A DNA stretch of 64,000 nt from Halobacillus litoralis (GTDB lineage Bacteria > Bacillota > Bacilli > Bacillales > Halobacillaceae). Each line of letters starts with the position of its first letter. The first letter of the stretch is position 1. The DNA lies in contig NZ_JAIVAJ010000010.1 in the NCBI RefSeq assembly GCF_020171725.1, positions 124,001 to 188,000 of the forward strand. Direction: 5' to 3'. Made by a program: the position numbers and the translations under genes. Below are positions 35,025-42,586 of this stretch, one piece after another. Below the pieces are notes generated by a model. That model did not search any database and was not told the DNA's origin. It saw nothing but the letters and a program-made list of their open reading frames with translations.

Positions 35025-36266
35025 ATGAAACTAACAGGAAAAATACTCCTTGGTTTGTTGTTGGGTGCGGTTGTCGGAATTGCCCTCCATACTTTTGCAC
35101 CACAATGGTTTACCACATTAGATACCTATATTTTCGGTCCTCTTGGAACCATCTTCTTAAACCTTATTAAGATGCTTGTCGTTCCAATCGTTTTCTTCTC
35201 TATTACATTAGGAACCGCTTCGCTTGGCGATCCTAAGAAACTAGGGCGCATCGGTGGGAAAACAATCGGGTTTTTCTTAGTGACGACTACAATCGCGATT
35301 ACGATTGCGATTTCATTAGCGTTTATCATTCAGCCAGGTAACATTGACATCGATACGACAGGAGCGGAGTACGAAGCTCAGGAAGCTCCGACGGTCGTTG
35401 AGACGTTCACAAGCATTATCCCGACTAATCCGATTCAGGCGATGGTCGAAGGAAATATGCTTCAAATCATCTTCTTCTCTGTTTTTGTCGGCTTCGCCTT
35501 AGCGATGCTTGGCAAGAAGGCGGAGAATGTTACGAAAGTCATCGAACAAGGAAACGACATTATGATGTACTTAGTGAATCTCATTATGAAATTCGCTCCG
35601 TACGGTGCCTTCGGTCTCCTTGCATCAGCGGTAGGTGAGCTCGGCTTGGATGGTATGCGGGCGATGCTTATGTACATGGTCGTTGTCGTGCTTGGACTTG
35701 TCCTTCACGCGGTCATCACGTACGGATCAGCCGTGAAATTCCTTGGTAACATGAATCCGATAGAGTTCTTTAAAAAGTTCTTCCCTGCTATGACGGTCGG
35801 ATTCAGTACGTCAAGCAGCAGCTCGACGCTGCCTATTTCGATGAAAACCGCGCAGGAGAAATTGAATGTACCGAAGCCGATCAGCAGCTTCGTTCAGCCT
35901 TTGGGCGCCACGATCAACATGGACGGAACCGCCATCATGCAAGGTGTTGCGACCGTCTTTATCGCGCAGGTGTACAATGTTGATTTAACGTTCTCGGCGA
36001 TTATCATGGTGATCCTGACGGCGGTTCTCGCCAGTATCGGTACAGCAGGCGTGCCGGGTGTCGGCCTGATCATGCTTGCGATGGTATTGACTCAAGTGAA
36101 CCTGCCTGTAGAAGGAATCGCGCTGATCATCGGAATCGACCGTATTCTCGATATGACACGTACAGCTCTGAACATCACAGGTGATGCGGCTTGTGCGGTT
36201 GTTGTATCTGAAACGGAGAAAAAACATGAGGATTCACAATTAACAGAAGAGCGCATGGAAGCTTAA
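35025..36266 (+). CDS. Dicarboxylate/amino acid:cation symporter (GltP/DctP family)
   Basis: A 413-residue DAACS-family symporter with eight helices and two re-entrant loops. The serine-rich hairpin GFSTSSSSSTLPISMKTAQ (near residue 265), the substrate/Na+ motif ATINMDGTAIMQG (near residue 295) and GVPGVGLIMLAMVL ... IDRILDMTRTALNITGDAAC are the family hallmarks. It imports glutamate, aspartate or C4-dicarboxylates with H+ or Na+. Start: the second ATG, eight bases after AGGAGG. A cre-like site precedes it, and a terminator then a tandem repeat array follow. Confidence 0.9.
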   Translation: MKLTGKILLGLLLGAVVGIALHTFAPQWFTTLDTYIFGPLGTIFLNLIKMLVVPIVFFSITLGTASLGDPKKLGRIGGKTIGFFLVTTTIAITIAISLAFIIQPGNIDIDTTGAEYEAQEAPTVVETFTSIIPTNPIQAMVEGNMLQIIFFSVFVGFALAMLGKKAENVTKVIEQGNDIMMYLVNLIMKFAPYGAFGLLASAVGELGLDGMRAMLMYMVVVVLGLVLHAVITYGSAVKFLGNMNPIEFFKKFFPAMTVGFSTSSSSSTLPISMKTAQEKLNVPKPISSFVQPLGATINMDGTAIMQGVATVFIAQVYNVDLTFSAIIMVILTAVLASIGTAGVPGVGLIMLAMVLTQVNLPVEGIALIIGIDRILDMTRTALNITGDAACAVVVSETEKKHEDSQLTEERMEA

Positions 36267-36270
36267 TCGA

Positions 36271-36302
36271 ATGACCACTCCTTATCGGGGTGGTCATTTT
36301 TG
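36271..36302 (+). terminator. Terminator of the symporter gene
   Basis: ATGACCACTCC/GGGGTGGTCAT stem followed by TTTTTGTTTTT. Confidence 0.8.
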
Positions 36303-36338
36303 TTTTTCTCTATTCCGCATAAAGGCGGGGATTTTTAT

Positions 36339-36597
36339 CGGACAGTCGATGTGTGGATGGGGCGGTCCCGGTCCGATAACTTCTTTATTGGGACAGCCGG
36401 CACACCATTCGGTCGACTCCTAGTCTCATAAACCTTTTTATGGGACAACCGGTATATCAACCCATCGATTCACAGTCCTGTATCTCTCTTAATGGGACAA
36501 CCTGAACACCAATTGGTAGACTCTTAGTCCCTTATCTCGTTTTATGGGACATCCGATAGATCGATGGATAGATTCCTAGTCCCATAACTCGCTTGCG
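36339..36597 (+). repeat. Tandem array of about five 52-bp units with internal dyads
   Basis: The landmark CGGACA/GGGACA recurs at 36339, 36390, 36442, 36494 and 36546, spaced 51, 52, 52 and 52 bp. Each unit has the pattern TTATGGGAC(A) ... (A)GTCCCATAA. In the first unit both arms have changed together (TTATCGGAC with GTCCGATAA); in the last they are TTATGGGAC with GTCCCATAA (36542-36550 and 36579-36587). The units between are less exact. The array fills most of the 473-base gap between the symporter gene and a small membrane protein gene; 36598-36720 shows nothing I recognise. Confidence 0.85.
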
Positions 36598-36739
36598 TGA
36601 GATACACTTTGCGTCAAGCGGCCGTTTTCTTAAGGAGTGAATTAGCTTGCGTTGAAGGGGGTGTCTCATAGAGTCTATGTGTAAACGAAGGAGCTCCGGG
36701 GTATATTGACAGAAAAGGAAGGCGGAAGGGGTGGTTTAT

Positions 36740-36964
36740 GTGTTTTACTCTGTAACTTTACAAAAAATCATTACATTAACCGGAATCGGTATCATTATAG
36801 GCGCCATTGTCGGTTTTTCAGCGGTGCTTGGATTTGAGCTGGATGGCTCGGTATTCGTTCTATCCATGTTCCTCGGCATCATTTCGGTCTATGCCACGGC
36901 AATGTACGCGGAGCTTTACCACATCAGGGAAGCGATCAATAAACAGAGAAGAGAGAATCGATAA
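36740..36964 (+). CDS. Small two-helix membrane protein, unknown function
   Basis: About 74 residues (MFYSVTLQKIITLTGIGIII ...), with two hydrophobic segments (about 8-30 and 34-57) and a basic C-terminal tail ending NKQRRENR. The GTG at 36740 has GGAAGGGG at about 8 bases; a GTG three codons earlier is possible. A terminator follows the stop. No recognised family. Confidence 0.55.
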   Translation: MFYSVTLQKIITLTGIGIIIGAIVGFSAVLGFELDGSVFVLSMFLGIISVYATAMYAELYHIREAINKQRRENR

Positions 36965-36990
36965 GGGGACTGATGCCAGTCCTCTTTTTT
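36963..36990. terminator. Bidirectional terminator
   Basis: AGGGGACT/AGTCCTCT stem with a T-run, between two convergent small membrane protein genes. Confidence 0.7.
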
Positions 36991-36994
36991 ATGT

Positions 36995-37141
36995 TTAAGG
37001 GATGTTCCAAAACAGTACGCAGGCATACAGAATAAGGATAGCTCCCATAATCCAGTAGCTTGTCTTCGTTAACTTACGAAAGATCACGAAAAACGTGATG
37101 ATGACAACGGCCAGAACAAAGATCCAGTTGAAGATGGCCAT
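36995..37141 (-). CDS. 48-residue membrane protein
   Basis: MAIFNWIFVLAVVIITFFVI begins the first helix; a short RKLTKTSYW turn leads to a second helix ending in VLFWNIP. The ATG is preceded by AAAGGTAGGTG, a good ribosome site; longer in-frame versions lack one. Small conserved-looking two-helix proteins of this kind are frequent in Bacillaceae; function unknown. Confidence 0.55.
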   Translation of the reverse strand: MAIFNWIFVLAVVIITFFVIFRKLTKTSYWIMGAILILYACVLFWNIP

Positions 37142-37324
37142 AAGGGCACCTACCTTTTTTATGCGGATTTCTTCCATCTTACGTGTCGCCATCAAGGGAA
37201 TCAAGTTTTTTCGTTCCGGTTGTTTAAACCGTTTTTGATATGGGAAAAGTAATAGATAGCAGCTGTGGCAGGAATTGGGAGGGGAAGTCATGCTGAATCG
37301 AATACCAGGTAAGGTTCCGGATTT

Positions 37325-37882
37325 ATGAGTGTGCTGGAAATCATATTTCTCCTCGTAACCTTGCTTTGGCTTCTGGAATTTTTCTTATTTCGGAATCGTG
37401 AGTCGAAGGGTGAGGACCAGCTGGAGAAGCGTTCTTTTCCTCTTATTCTTGCTGCAATCATCATAGCCGTTTCGGTTTCACTGACGATGCGGGAGTGGGG
37501 GATCGGAGTCGTTCTATCTGAGAGTCTTTTGTGGGCTGGGTTGATTCTATATGCTTCGGGCGTTGCCTTGAGGTATTGGGGGATCCTCCATTTGAAAGAC
37601 CAGTTCACGCGTGATGTGTCCGTGAAGCGTGGGGATAAGTTGGTGAGTACCGGTCCTTATCGGTTCTTGCGTCACCCCTTGTATACGGGGTTGGTTCTGA
37701 TTGTCATCGGTTTTTGTTTAGGTGTGGGAAATGTATGGACAGCTTTATTCTGCGGCGCGCTCGTCACCATGGCTTTGCTACATAGAATACGCATAGAGGA
37801 AGCCATGCTGATTGAAGCTCACGGCGACCTGTACCGTAAGTGGTGTGCCTCCAGATATCGTTTGATTCCATTCATTTATTAA
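37325..37882 (+). CDS. Isoprenylcysteine carboxyl methyltransferase (ICMT/PEMT) family protein
   Basis: A 185-residue membrane protein with about five helices. The SAM-binding/catalytic signature LVSTGPYRFLRHPLYTGLVL (near residue 105) and the C-terminal IRIEEAMLIEAHGDLYRKWC are diagnostic of the ICMT/YpbQ-like methyltransferases. In Bacillus some members methylate type III polyketide products; others are unassigned. The carotenoid desaturase gene starts 17 bases after its stop, so the two are likely one operon and the substrate may be a lipid or carotenoid. ATG start with a weak AAGG. Confidence 0.82.
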   Translation: MSVLEIIFLLVTLLWLLEFFLFRNRESKGEDQLEKRSFPLILAAIIIAVSVSLTMREWGIGVVLSESLLWAGLILYASGVALRYWGILHLKDQFTRDVSVKRGDKLVSTGPYRFLRHPLYTGLVLIVIGFCLGVGNVWTALFCGALVTMALLHRIRIEEAMLIEAHGDLYRKWCASRYRLIPFIY

Positions 37883-37899
37883 CTTTGGAGGTGGATGCT

Positions 37900-39405
37900 T
37901 TGAGAAAGAAAAAAGCAATCGTAGTCGGAGCTGGATTAGGTGGTATGTCAGCAGCTATTCGTTTAAGTGGAGATGGCTACGACGTAAAAGTGATTGAAAA
38001 GAATAGTAATATCGGTGGAAAGCTTAATAGACGTGAAGGAAAAGGATACACGTTCGACACGGGTCCTTCTATCTTAACGATGCCTTGGGTACTGGAGCAG
38101 TTGTTTGAAAGTGTTCATCGTCGTTTAGAGGATTATATTACGGTTGAACGCGTCGAGCCTCAATGGCGCACATTCTTCGAAGACGGTACGCAGTTGGATG
38201 TCACGAGTGACCTTCCGCAGATGCTGGATGAAATGGCGAAGGTGACGGACCGTCCGAACCGTAAGCTGACGGACTTTATTTCGTACACACAAGATATGTA
38301 TGAGCTTTGTATGAAGAGCTTTTATAAATACAGCATTTCAGATTTGAAAGATTTGAAGAGTCACCATAAATTGAGTGAATTGCTGCAGATGGATCCGATG
38401 AATACAGTAGCGAAGTCGACGAAGAAACAGTTTGATAACAAGTACTTAGAGCAGCTATTTAATTTCTTTGTCATGTATGTCGGCTCGAACCCCTATTCAT
38501 CACCTGCCATCCTGAACCAGCTTGTCTATGTTCAGCTTGGTCTTGGCATTCATTATGTCAAAGGTGGCATGTACAAGATTGCAGAGGCGATGGGGCAGTT
38601 GATGGACGAGCTTCGGGTGGACGTTCAATTGAACGCGCCGGTTAAGCAACTGGTCGTCGAAGGAGAGCGTGTCGTCGGTGTGGAAACAGAAGACGGCACC
38701 GTGCACGAGGCGGATGTGATCGTATCCAATCTGGAAGCCATCCCAGCTTACCGTAGGCTGGCTCCTTCAAACTCTAAGGTGAAAAAAGAGATCAAGTCTC
38801 TTGAGAAGAAATTCGAACCGACTGTATCAGGGCTGGTGTTATTGCTTGGGACGGATAAGAAGTTCGACCACTTGAAACACCACAATTTCTTCTTCTCTGA
38901 GGATCCTGAGAAAGAGTTCAAGCAGATCTTCGACCAAGGGAAACCTGCTGATGATCCGACGATCTATATCGGCATTTCAGCGCGTTCTGACGATACACAG
39001 GCACCGGAAGGAAAAGACAACCTGTTTGTCCTTACGCATGTCCCCCCTATGACCAATGGTAAGCGTAAGCCTGTCGACTGGGATCAGTACCGAGAGCTTG
39101 TGCTGGATAAGCTGGAAAGAATGGGCGTTGATGGGCTTCGGGATTCGATTGAATTTGAATATCGTTTCACTCCTGAAGATTTAGAAACGTTGTACGGTCC
39201 GAATGGCGGATCGATTTATGGGATTGCGGCGGACCGTAAGACGAACGGAGGGTTTAAAATTCCTTCGAAGAGTCAGGTGTATGATGGACTGTACTTTGTT
39301 GGAGGGTCCACTCACCCTGGTGGCGGCGTTCCGATGGTTACACTATCCGGCCAACTGACAGCCGATTTAATTAAAGAACAGGAAAAAGAACCTGTAGAAT
39401 CATAA
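37900..39405 (+). CDS. Phytoene desaturase/carotenoid oxidase family FAD enzyme (CrtN/CrtP type)
   Basis: A 501-residue CrtI-family flavoprotein. The dinucleotide-binding motif is AIVVGAGLGGMSAAIRLSG at the N-terminus, followed by EKNSNIGGKLN and FDTGPSILTMPWV; the C-terminal family motif is YFVGGSTHPGGGVPMVTLSG. Such enzymes desaturate or oxidise C30/C40 carotenes; the C-terminal form HPGGGVPMV is closer, as I remember it, to diapocarotenoid oxygenases (CrtP/CrtNb) than to plain desaturases, but this is uncertain. Start: TTG with TTGGAGG at 8 bases. No phytoene synthase gene is adjacent, so the rest of the pathway is elsewhere. Terminator follows. Confidence 0.82.
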   Translation: MRKKKAIVVGAGLGGMSAAIRLSGDGYDVKVIEKNSNIGGKLNRREGKGYTFDTGPSILTMPWVLEQLFESVHRRLEDYITVERVEPQWRTFFEDGTQLDVTSDLPQMLDEMAKVTDRPNRKLTDFISYTQDMYELCMKSFYKYSISDLKDLKSHHKLSELLQMDPMNTVAKSTKKQFDNKYLEQLFNFFVMYVGSNPYSSPAILNQLVYVQLGLGIHYVKGGMYKIAEAMGQLMDELRVDVQLNAPVKQLVVEGERVVGVETEDGTVHEADVIVSNLEAIPAYRRLAPSNSKVKKEIKSLEKKFEPTVSGLVLLLGTDKKFDHLKHHNFFFSEDPEKEFKQIFDQGKPADDPTIYIGISARSDDTQAPEGKDNLFVLTHVPPMTNGKRKPVDWDQYRELVLDKLERMGVDGLRDSIEFEYRFTPEDLETLYGPNGGSIYGIAADRKTNGGFKIPSKSQVYDGLYFVGGSTHPGGGVPMVTLSGQLTADLIKEQEKEPVES

Positions 39406-39407
39406 AG

Positions 39408-39435
39408 AAGGACCAGCGAAAGCTGGTTCTTTTTC
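39408..39435 (+). terminator. Terminator of the carotenoid enzyme gene
   Basis: GGACCAGC/GCTGGTTC stem with GAAA loop and TTTTT. Confidence 0.8.
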
Positions 39436-39502
39436 TCTGTTTGATTCGATAGGCTGTAGGGAATGGATGATAAATAGTGATTGTTGGGACGGAGGAATGT
39501 AG

Positions 39503-40489
39503 ATGGTGAGTGACTGGATGGTATTTGTATTATTCTTTCTAGCGGGAGCGGCGACTTTTTTTGTTGCTTCTCGTTTATCGATATATGGGGATGCAGTTAA
39601 AGAGAAGACGAAAGCATCGTCCGCATTTATGGGGGCGATCATCGGAGTTGCGATTTCCCTTCCTGAGCTCACGTCGAGCATAACGGCTATTGTCATTGAC
39701 AGTCCGGACTTAGCGGTCGGGAATTTAATCGGGAGTAACTTGTTCAATATTATGGGACTCGCTGTCTTTGATATTGTCTATCGCAGGTATCAAATCATGA
39801 CTCATGCGACAGAAGAGAGTAAATTGTACGGCTGGTTGGTTATTTTCATGACCTTAGTCGTGGTGGCTGGGCTTATGTTTGCACTTCCGACAGCTGTGTT
39901 CCATATCAGTTATACTTCGATTGCGATTGTCATGCTTTACTTTATTGGATCTAAATATATCAATGATCGCACGGAGTACAAAGGGCGCAAAGTGAAAAAG
40001 GATTCGACGAAGTACGGTGAGTACACCTACAAACAGGTGATCGTACGATTCGTCGGGGCAGCAATTTCTATTATGATCATCGGCAGTGTCTTGACCATTA
40101 CAGCAGAAGAGATTTCGGTTATTACAGGGATCGGCGCTTCCTTTATTGGATCGTTCCTTGTTGCGATCAGTACGTCACTCCCGGATGCGGTGAGTGTGGG
40201 GACAGCGTTGAAGCTGCGTAATTTCAACCTTGGTATCAGCTCGCTGCTCGGGAGTAATGCGTTTAACCTGATGATTCTTGCGATTACGGATGCCTTTTAT
40301 TTCAGGGGGAACCTGCTGCAGGAATCCAGTGTTGCCAACGTCATTACAGGCGCGGTTTCCATTGTTTTTGTCTTCTTTGTTATCATCAGCATTACCCGCA
40401 GGTCGAATAGATCCAGTTATTTGCTGCCTTCCATTCTTATTTTAGTTTCCTATTTTGTGACGACGTATTTCGTATTTCAAATCAAGTGA
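39503..40489 (+). CDS. Na+(cation)/Ca2+ exchanger family protein (CaCA)
   Basis: A 328-residue protein with about ten helices in two inverted halves. The alpha repeats are visible: GVAISLPELTSSITAI ... VGNLIGSNLFNIMGL (near residue 50-90) and AISTSLPDAVSVGTALKL ... SLLGSNAFNLMIL (near 215-255), each with the ion-binding acidic residue (Glu, Asp). A hydrophilic loop lies between (NDRTEYKGRKVKKDSTKYGE). It would extrude Ca2+ against Na+ or H+. ATG start with GGAGG. Terminator follows. Confidence 0.88.
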   Translation: MVSDWMVFVLFFLAGAATFFVASRLSIYGDAVKEKTKASSAFMGAIIGVAISLPELTSSITAIVIDSPDLAVGNLIGSNLFNIMGLAVFDIVYRRYQIMTHATEESKLYGWLVIFMTLVVVAGLMFALPTAVFHISYTSIAIVMLYFIGSKYINDRTEYKGRKVKKDSTKYGEYTYKQVIVRFVGAAISIMIIGSVLTITAEEISVITGIGASFIGSFLVAISTSLPDAVSVGTALKLRNFNLGISSLLGSNAFNLMILAITDAFYFRGNLLQESSVANVITGAVSIVFVFFVIISITRRSNRSSYLLPSILILVSYFVTTYFVFQIK

Positions 40490-40490
40490 A

Positions 40491-40523
40491 AGTCCGCAGT
40501 GTGTGAAGCACTGTGGATTTTTT
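40491..40523 (+). terminator. Terminator of the exchanger gene
   Basis: AGTCCGCAGTG/CACTGTGGATT stem followed by a T-run. Confidence 0.7.
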
Positions 40524-40590
40524 TATCTGGTCTCAGCCAGGTTTCTTACTGGTTGGAAGGTGGAAGAGTAGGGGTAGAGGAGGGGAAACG

Positions 40591-41241
40591 ATGAACATTC
40601 CTGATGGAATCAAAACAGAAGCGCTTCGGAGGATCGAGCCTTATGATGTAGAAGGATTCGTTTTAGGGGCTGGAGATGAGCGGAGTGACATTATGATTGT
40701 AGGAGAGGCGCCTGGGGAGAATGAGGCGGTGAAGGGGGAACCGTTCATCGGTCGGGCGGGCAAAGAGCTCGATAAGCAGTTGGACATCCTCGGATTAAAC
40801 CGCAAAGACATCTATTTGACGAGCGTCGTGAGGAGTCGTCCTTACCGTTGGGTTGAGAATACAAATAAACCGGGGTACCGTAAAGCCAATCGAAAGCCGA
40901 ATAAAAAAGAGATCATCGCACATGCCAAGCTGCTGGATTATCAAATTGATCAAGTGAAGCCATCCGTGATCATTGCGCTTGGAAGTGTGGCTTATCAGCG
41001 GTTGACGGGTCGTGAAGATAAGATGAGCTCTATTATAGGAAGCGTCATGGAAGTGCCTCTTTTGAAGTGGAGTGATGAAGAGGGGTGGATTACATCAGAG
41101 GAGGAGTACAAGGTTGTTGCTTTGTACCATCCGGCGGCTGTGTTTTATAATCCTAAAATCCGCTCGGAAATCGAGGACTCACTGAAAAACGTAAGGGAGT
41201 ACTTACAGAATGAAAAAGCACCGGAGGATTCCGGTGCTTGA
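40591..41241 (+). CDS. Uracil-DNA glycosylase superfamily, family-4-like, without Fe-S cysteines
   Basis: A 216-residue protein. IVGEAPGENEAVKGEPFIGR then AGKELD is motif 1 of the type-4/type-5 uracil-DNA glycosylases, with the catalytic loop GEAPG; the C-terminal VVALYHPAAVFYNPKIR is motif 2 (HPAA). Classical family-4 enzymes hold a 4Fe-4S cluster with four cysteines; this protein contains no cysteine at all, so it cannot. It could be a cluster-free DNA glycosylase or a related nucleic-acid-binding protein. ATG start with GAGGAGGGG. The last codons overlap the terminator of the opposite operon. Confidence 0.8.
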   Translation: MNIPDGIKTEALRRIEPYDVEGFVLGAGDERSDIMIVGEAPGENEAVKGEPFIGRAGKELDKQLDILGLNRKDIYLTSVVRSRPYRWVENTNKPGYRKANRKPNKKEIIAHAKLLDYQIDQVKPSVIIALGSVAYQRLTGREDKMSSIIGSVMEVPLLKWSDEEGWITSEEEYKVVALYHPAAVFYNPKIRSEIEDSLKNVREYLQNEKAPEDSGA

Positions 41242-41243
41242 AG
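41212..41243 (-). terminator. Terminator of the sigma/anti-sigma operon
   Basis: On the minus strand AAGCACCGG/CCGGTGCTT followed by TTTTC. The hairpin lies inside the last codons of the glycosylase gene. Confidence 0.65.
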
Positions 41244-41274
41244 GCACGATTGATAAAGAGTGGTGTGCTTTAGA

Positions 41275-41895
41275 TTATGGTGTTTTCATTTCGAAAACGA
41301 AATATCCCTGCTTGCTGATGGATGTGGAGCCGATTCCGGTGTTGCGTCTGCTTTGAATGGCAATCACTTTCTCCGGATTTTCTCCCTCGATGCTGTAAAT
41401 TTTCGTCTCATGTGTATAAGAGTCATGGGACAACGGTTCGATTTCTGCGGTGCCGACTACATCTTTCAGTTGTGACTCTTGAACGGTCTGTCCGGTTTGC
41501 ACAAACTCATGGTTGTTGTGAAGCACGTATGTTTCTCTGACCATGGTGGAACGCTTAACGGGTTGCGTGGAGGTACTCTGAATTCCTTCTCCACTCAAGA
41601 ACTTCGCTTCAGAGAACACCGGAGTTTTCATGTCCGATGTCACATTTTTTTCCGGGGACAAGGAAGCCATATGTGTATCAGTTGATGGTGGTGCCTGCAG
41701 CAATTGGAAGCATAGGATAATAGCAACCGCGATGAGTGGAAGAGGGGCAGCCTTCTTAAACCACGATGGCGGGGTAGTTTCGCTTTTGGGTGCGTTGAGC
41801 ACAGCCTTCTTCGTGCGGGCCTCATTAAAAGTAACTTGATCATATTTGATGTTATGGTCGAGCTTTTTCAATTTGCGGTCCAGTAAATCATTCAT
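41275..41895 (-). CDS. Probable anti-sigma factor, single-pass membrane protein
   Basis: A 206-residue protein: cytoplasmic, charged N-terminal part (MNDLLDRKLKKLDHNIKYDQ ...), one membrane helix near residues 50-66 (PLPLIAVAIILCFQLL), and an extracellular part of about 140 residues. It overlaps the sigma factor gene by ATGA, the usual arrangement for sigma/anti-sigma pairs. No HxxxCxxC zinc motif is visible, so it is not a ZAS-type factor. The family is not recognised; the role is inferred from position and topology. Confidence 0.7.
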   Translation of the reverse strand: MNDLLDRKLKKLDHNIKYDQVTFNEARTKKAVLNAPKSETTPPSWFKKAAPLPLIAVAIILCFQLLQAPPSTDTHMASLSPEKNVTSDMKTPVFSEAKFLSGEGIQSTSTQPVKRSTMVRETYVLHNNHEFVQTGQTVQESQLKDVVGTAEIEPLSHDSYTHETKIYSIEGENPEKVIAIQSRRNTGIGSTSISKQGYFVFEMKTP

Positions 41896-42473
41896 GTCCG
41901 AGAACCTCCTTCTGACGTCATTTGCTTCTGCAACAGCTGACGAGCGCGGCGGAGCCGTGTCTTCACGGTGTTTGTACTCGTTTGAATGACCTCAGCCAAC
42001 TCTTTTGTATCGAATTCTTCAAAATAATAGAGAATGATGACTTCCCGATATTTAGACTCCAGCCTCATAATGTGATCGAGGAGTTCTTCATCCTCGCTCA
42101 AGCTTAGAATATATTCCTCGGGAGTGGACTGGGAAGATGGTAGGCTGCGGAATAGTTCAGCTCCTTTTTTTACAACACGCTTCATATAAGAACTCTTCAA
42201 GTAGTCCTTACATAGATTGATTGTAATTTTATACAGCCATGTTTTTACGCTGGATTGCTCTTTGAACGTAGAAAACTTTTGGTAGGCTTTAATGAACGTT
42301 TCTTGTGTAATATCTTCTGCTAAGGAGTGGTCTTTGACATACGAGTAGGCCAGCCACTTCAGGTCGTGTCCGTAATCGGTTATCCATTGTTCAACCCGTT
42401 GATTCATATCGTTCGATGACTCTTGATCAACAGGAGTGGATTGTTGTCTATGTATCAATTTATCCCACCTCAT
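41892..42473 (-). CDS. ECF-type RNA polymerase sigma factor
   Basis: A 193-residue sigma-70 factor. Region 2 is DLKWLAYSYVKDHSLAEDIT followed by QETFIKAYQKF, with the -10 recognition helix VKTWLYKITINLCKDYLK; region 4 is LESKYREVIILYYFEEFDTK then ELAEVIQTSTNTVKTRLRRA. Start: ATG at 42473 (AAAGGAG is 15 bases away); a TTG five codons later has GAGGTGG at 6 bases and is also possible. Co-transcribed with the membrane anti-sigma factor. Its target promoters cannot be named; the divergent YndJ-like gene is a candidate. Confidence 0.9.
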   Translation of the reverse strand: MRWDKLIHRQQSTPVDQESSNDMNQRVEQWITDYGHDLKWLAYSYVKDHSLAEDITQETFIKAYQKFSTFKEQSSVKTWLYKITINLCKDYLKSSYMKRVVKKGAELFRSLPSSQSTPEEYILSLSEDEELLDHIMRLESKYREVIILYYFEEFDTKELAEVIQTSTNTVKTRLRRARQLLQKQMTSEGGSRT

Positions 42474-42586
42474 AACTTAGACGACACTCCTTTGCTTTAG
42501 GTTTTGGTAAAATAAGAAGAGATACTTCTATTAAAACATGAATAAAGTAGATTGGAAATTATTATAAAGGTTTTGGGGGTTAAACT

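Noticed and set aside
36339..36597. CRISPR-like array
   Set aside because: Period is 52 bp and the similarity runs through the whole unit, so there are no unrelated spacers flanked by identical repeats, and no cas gene is present.
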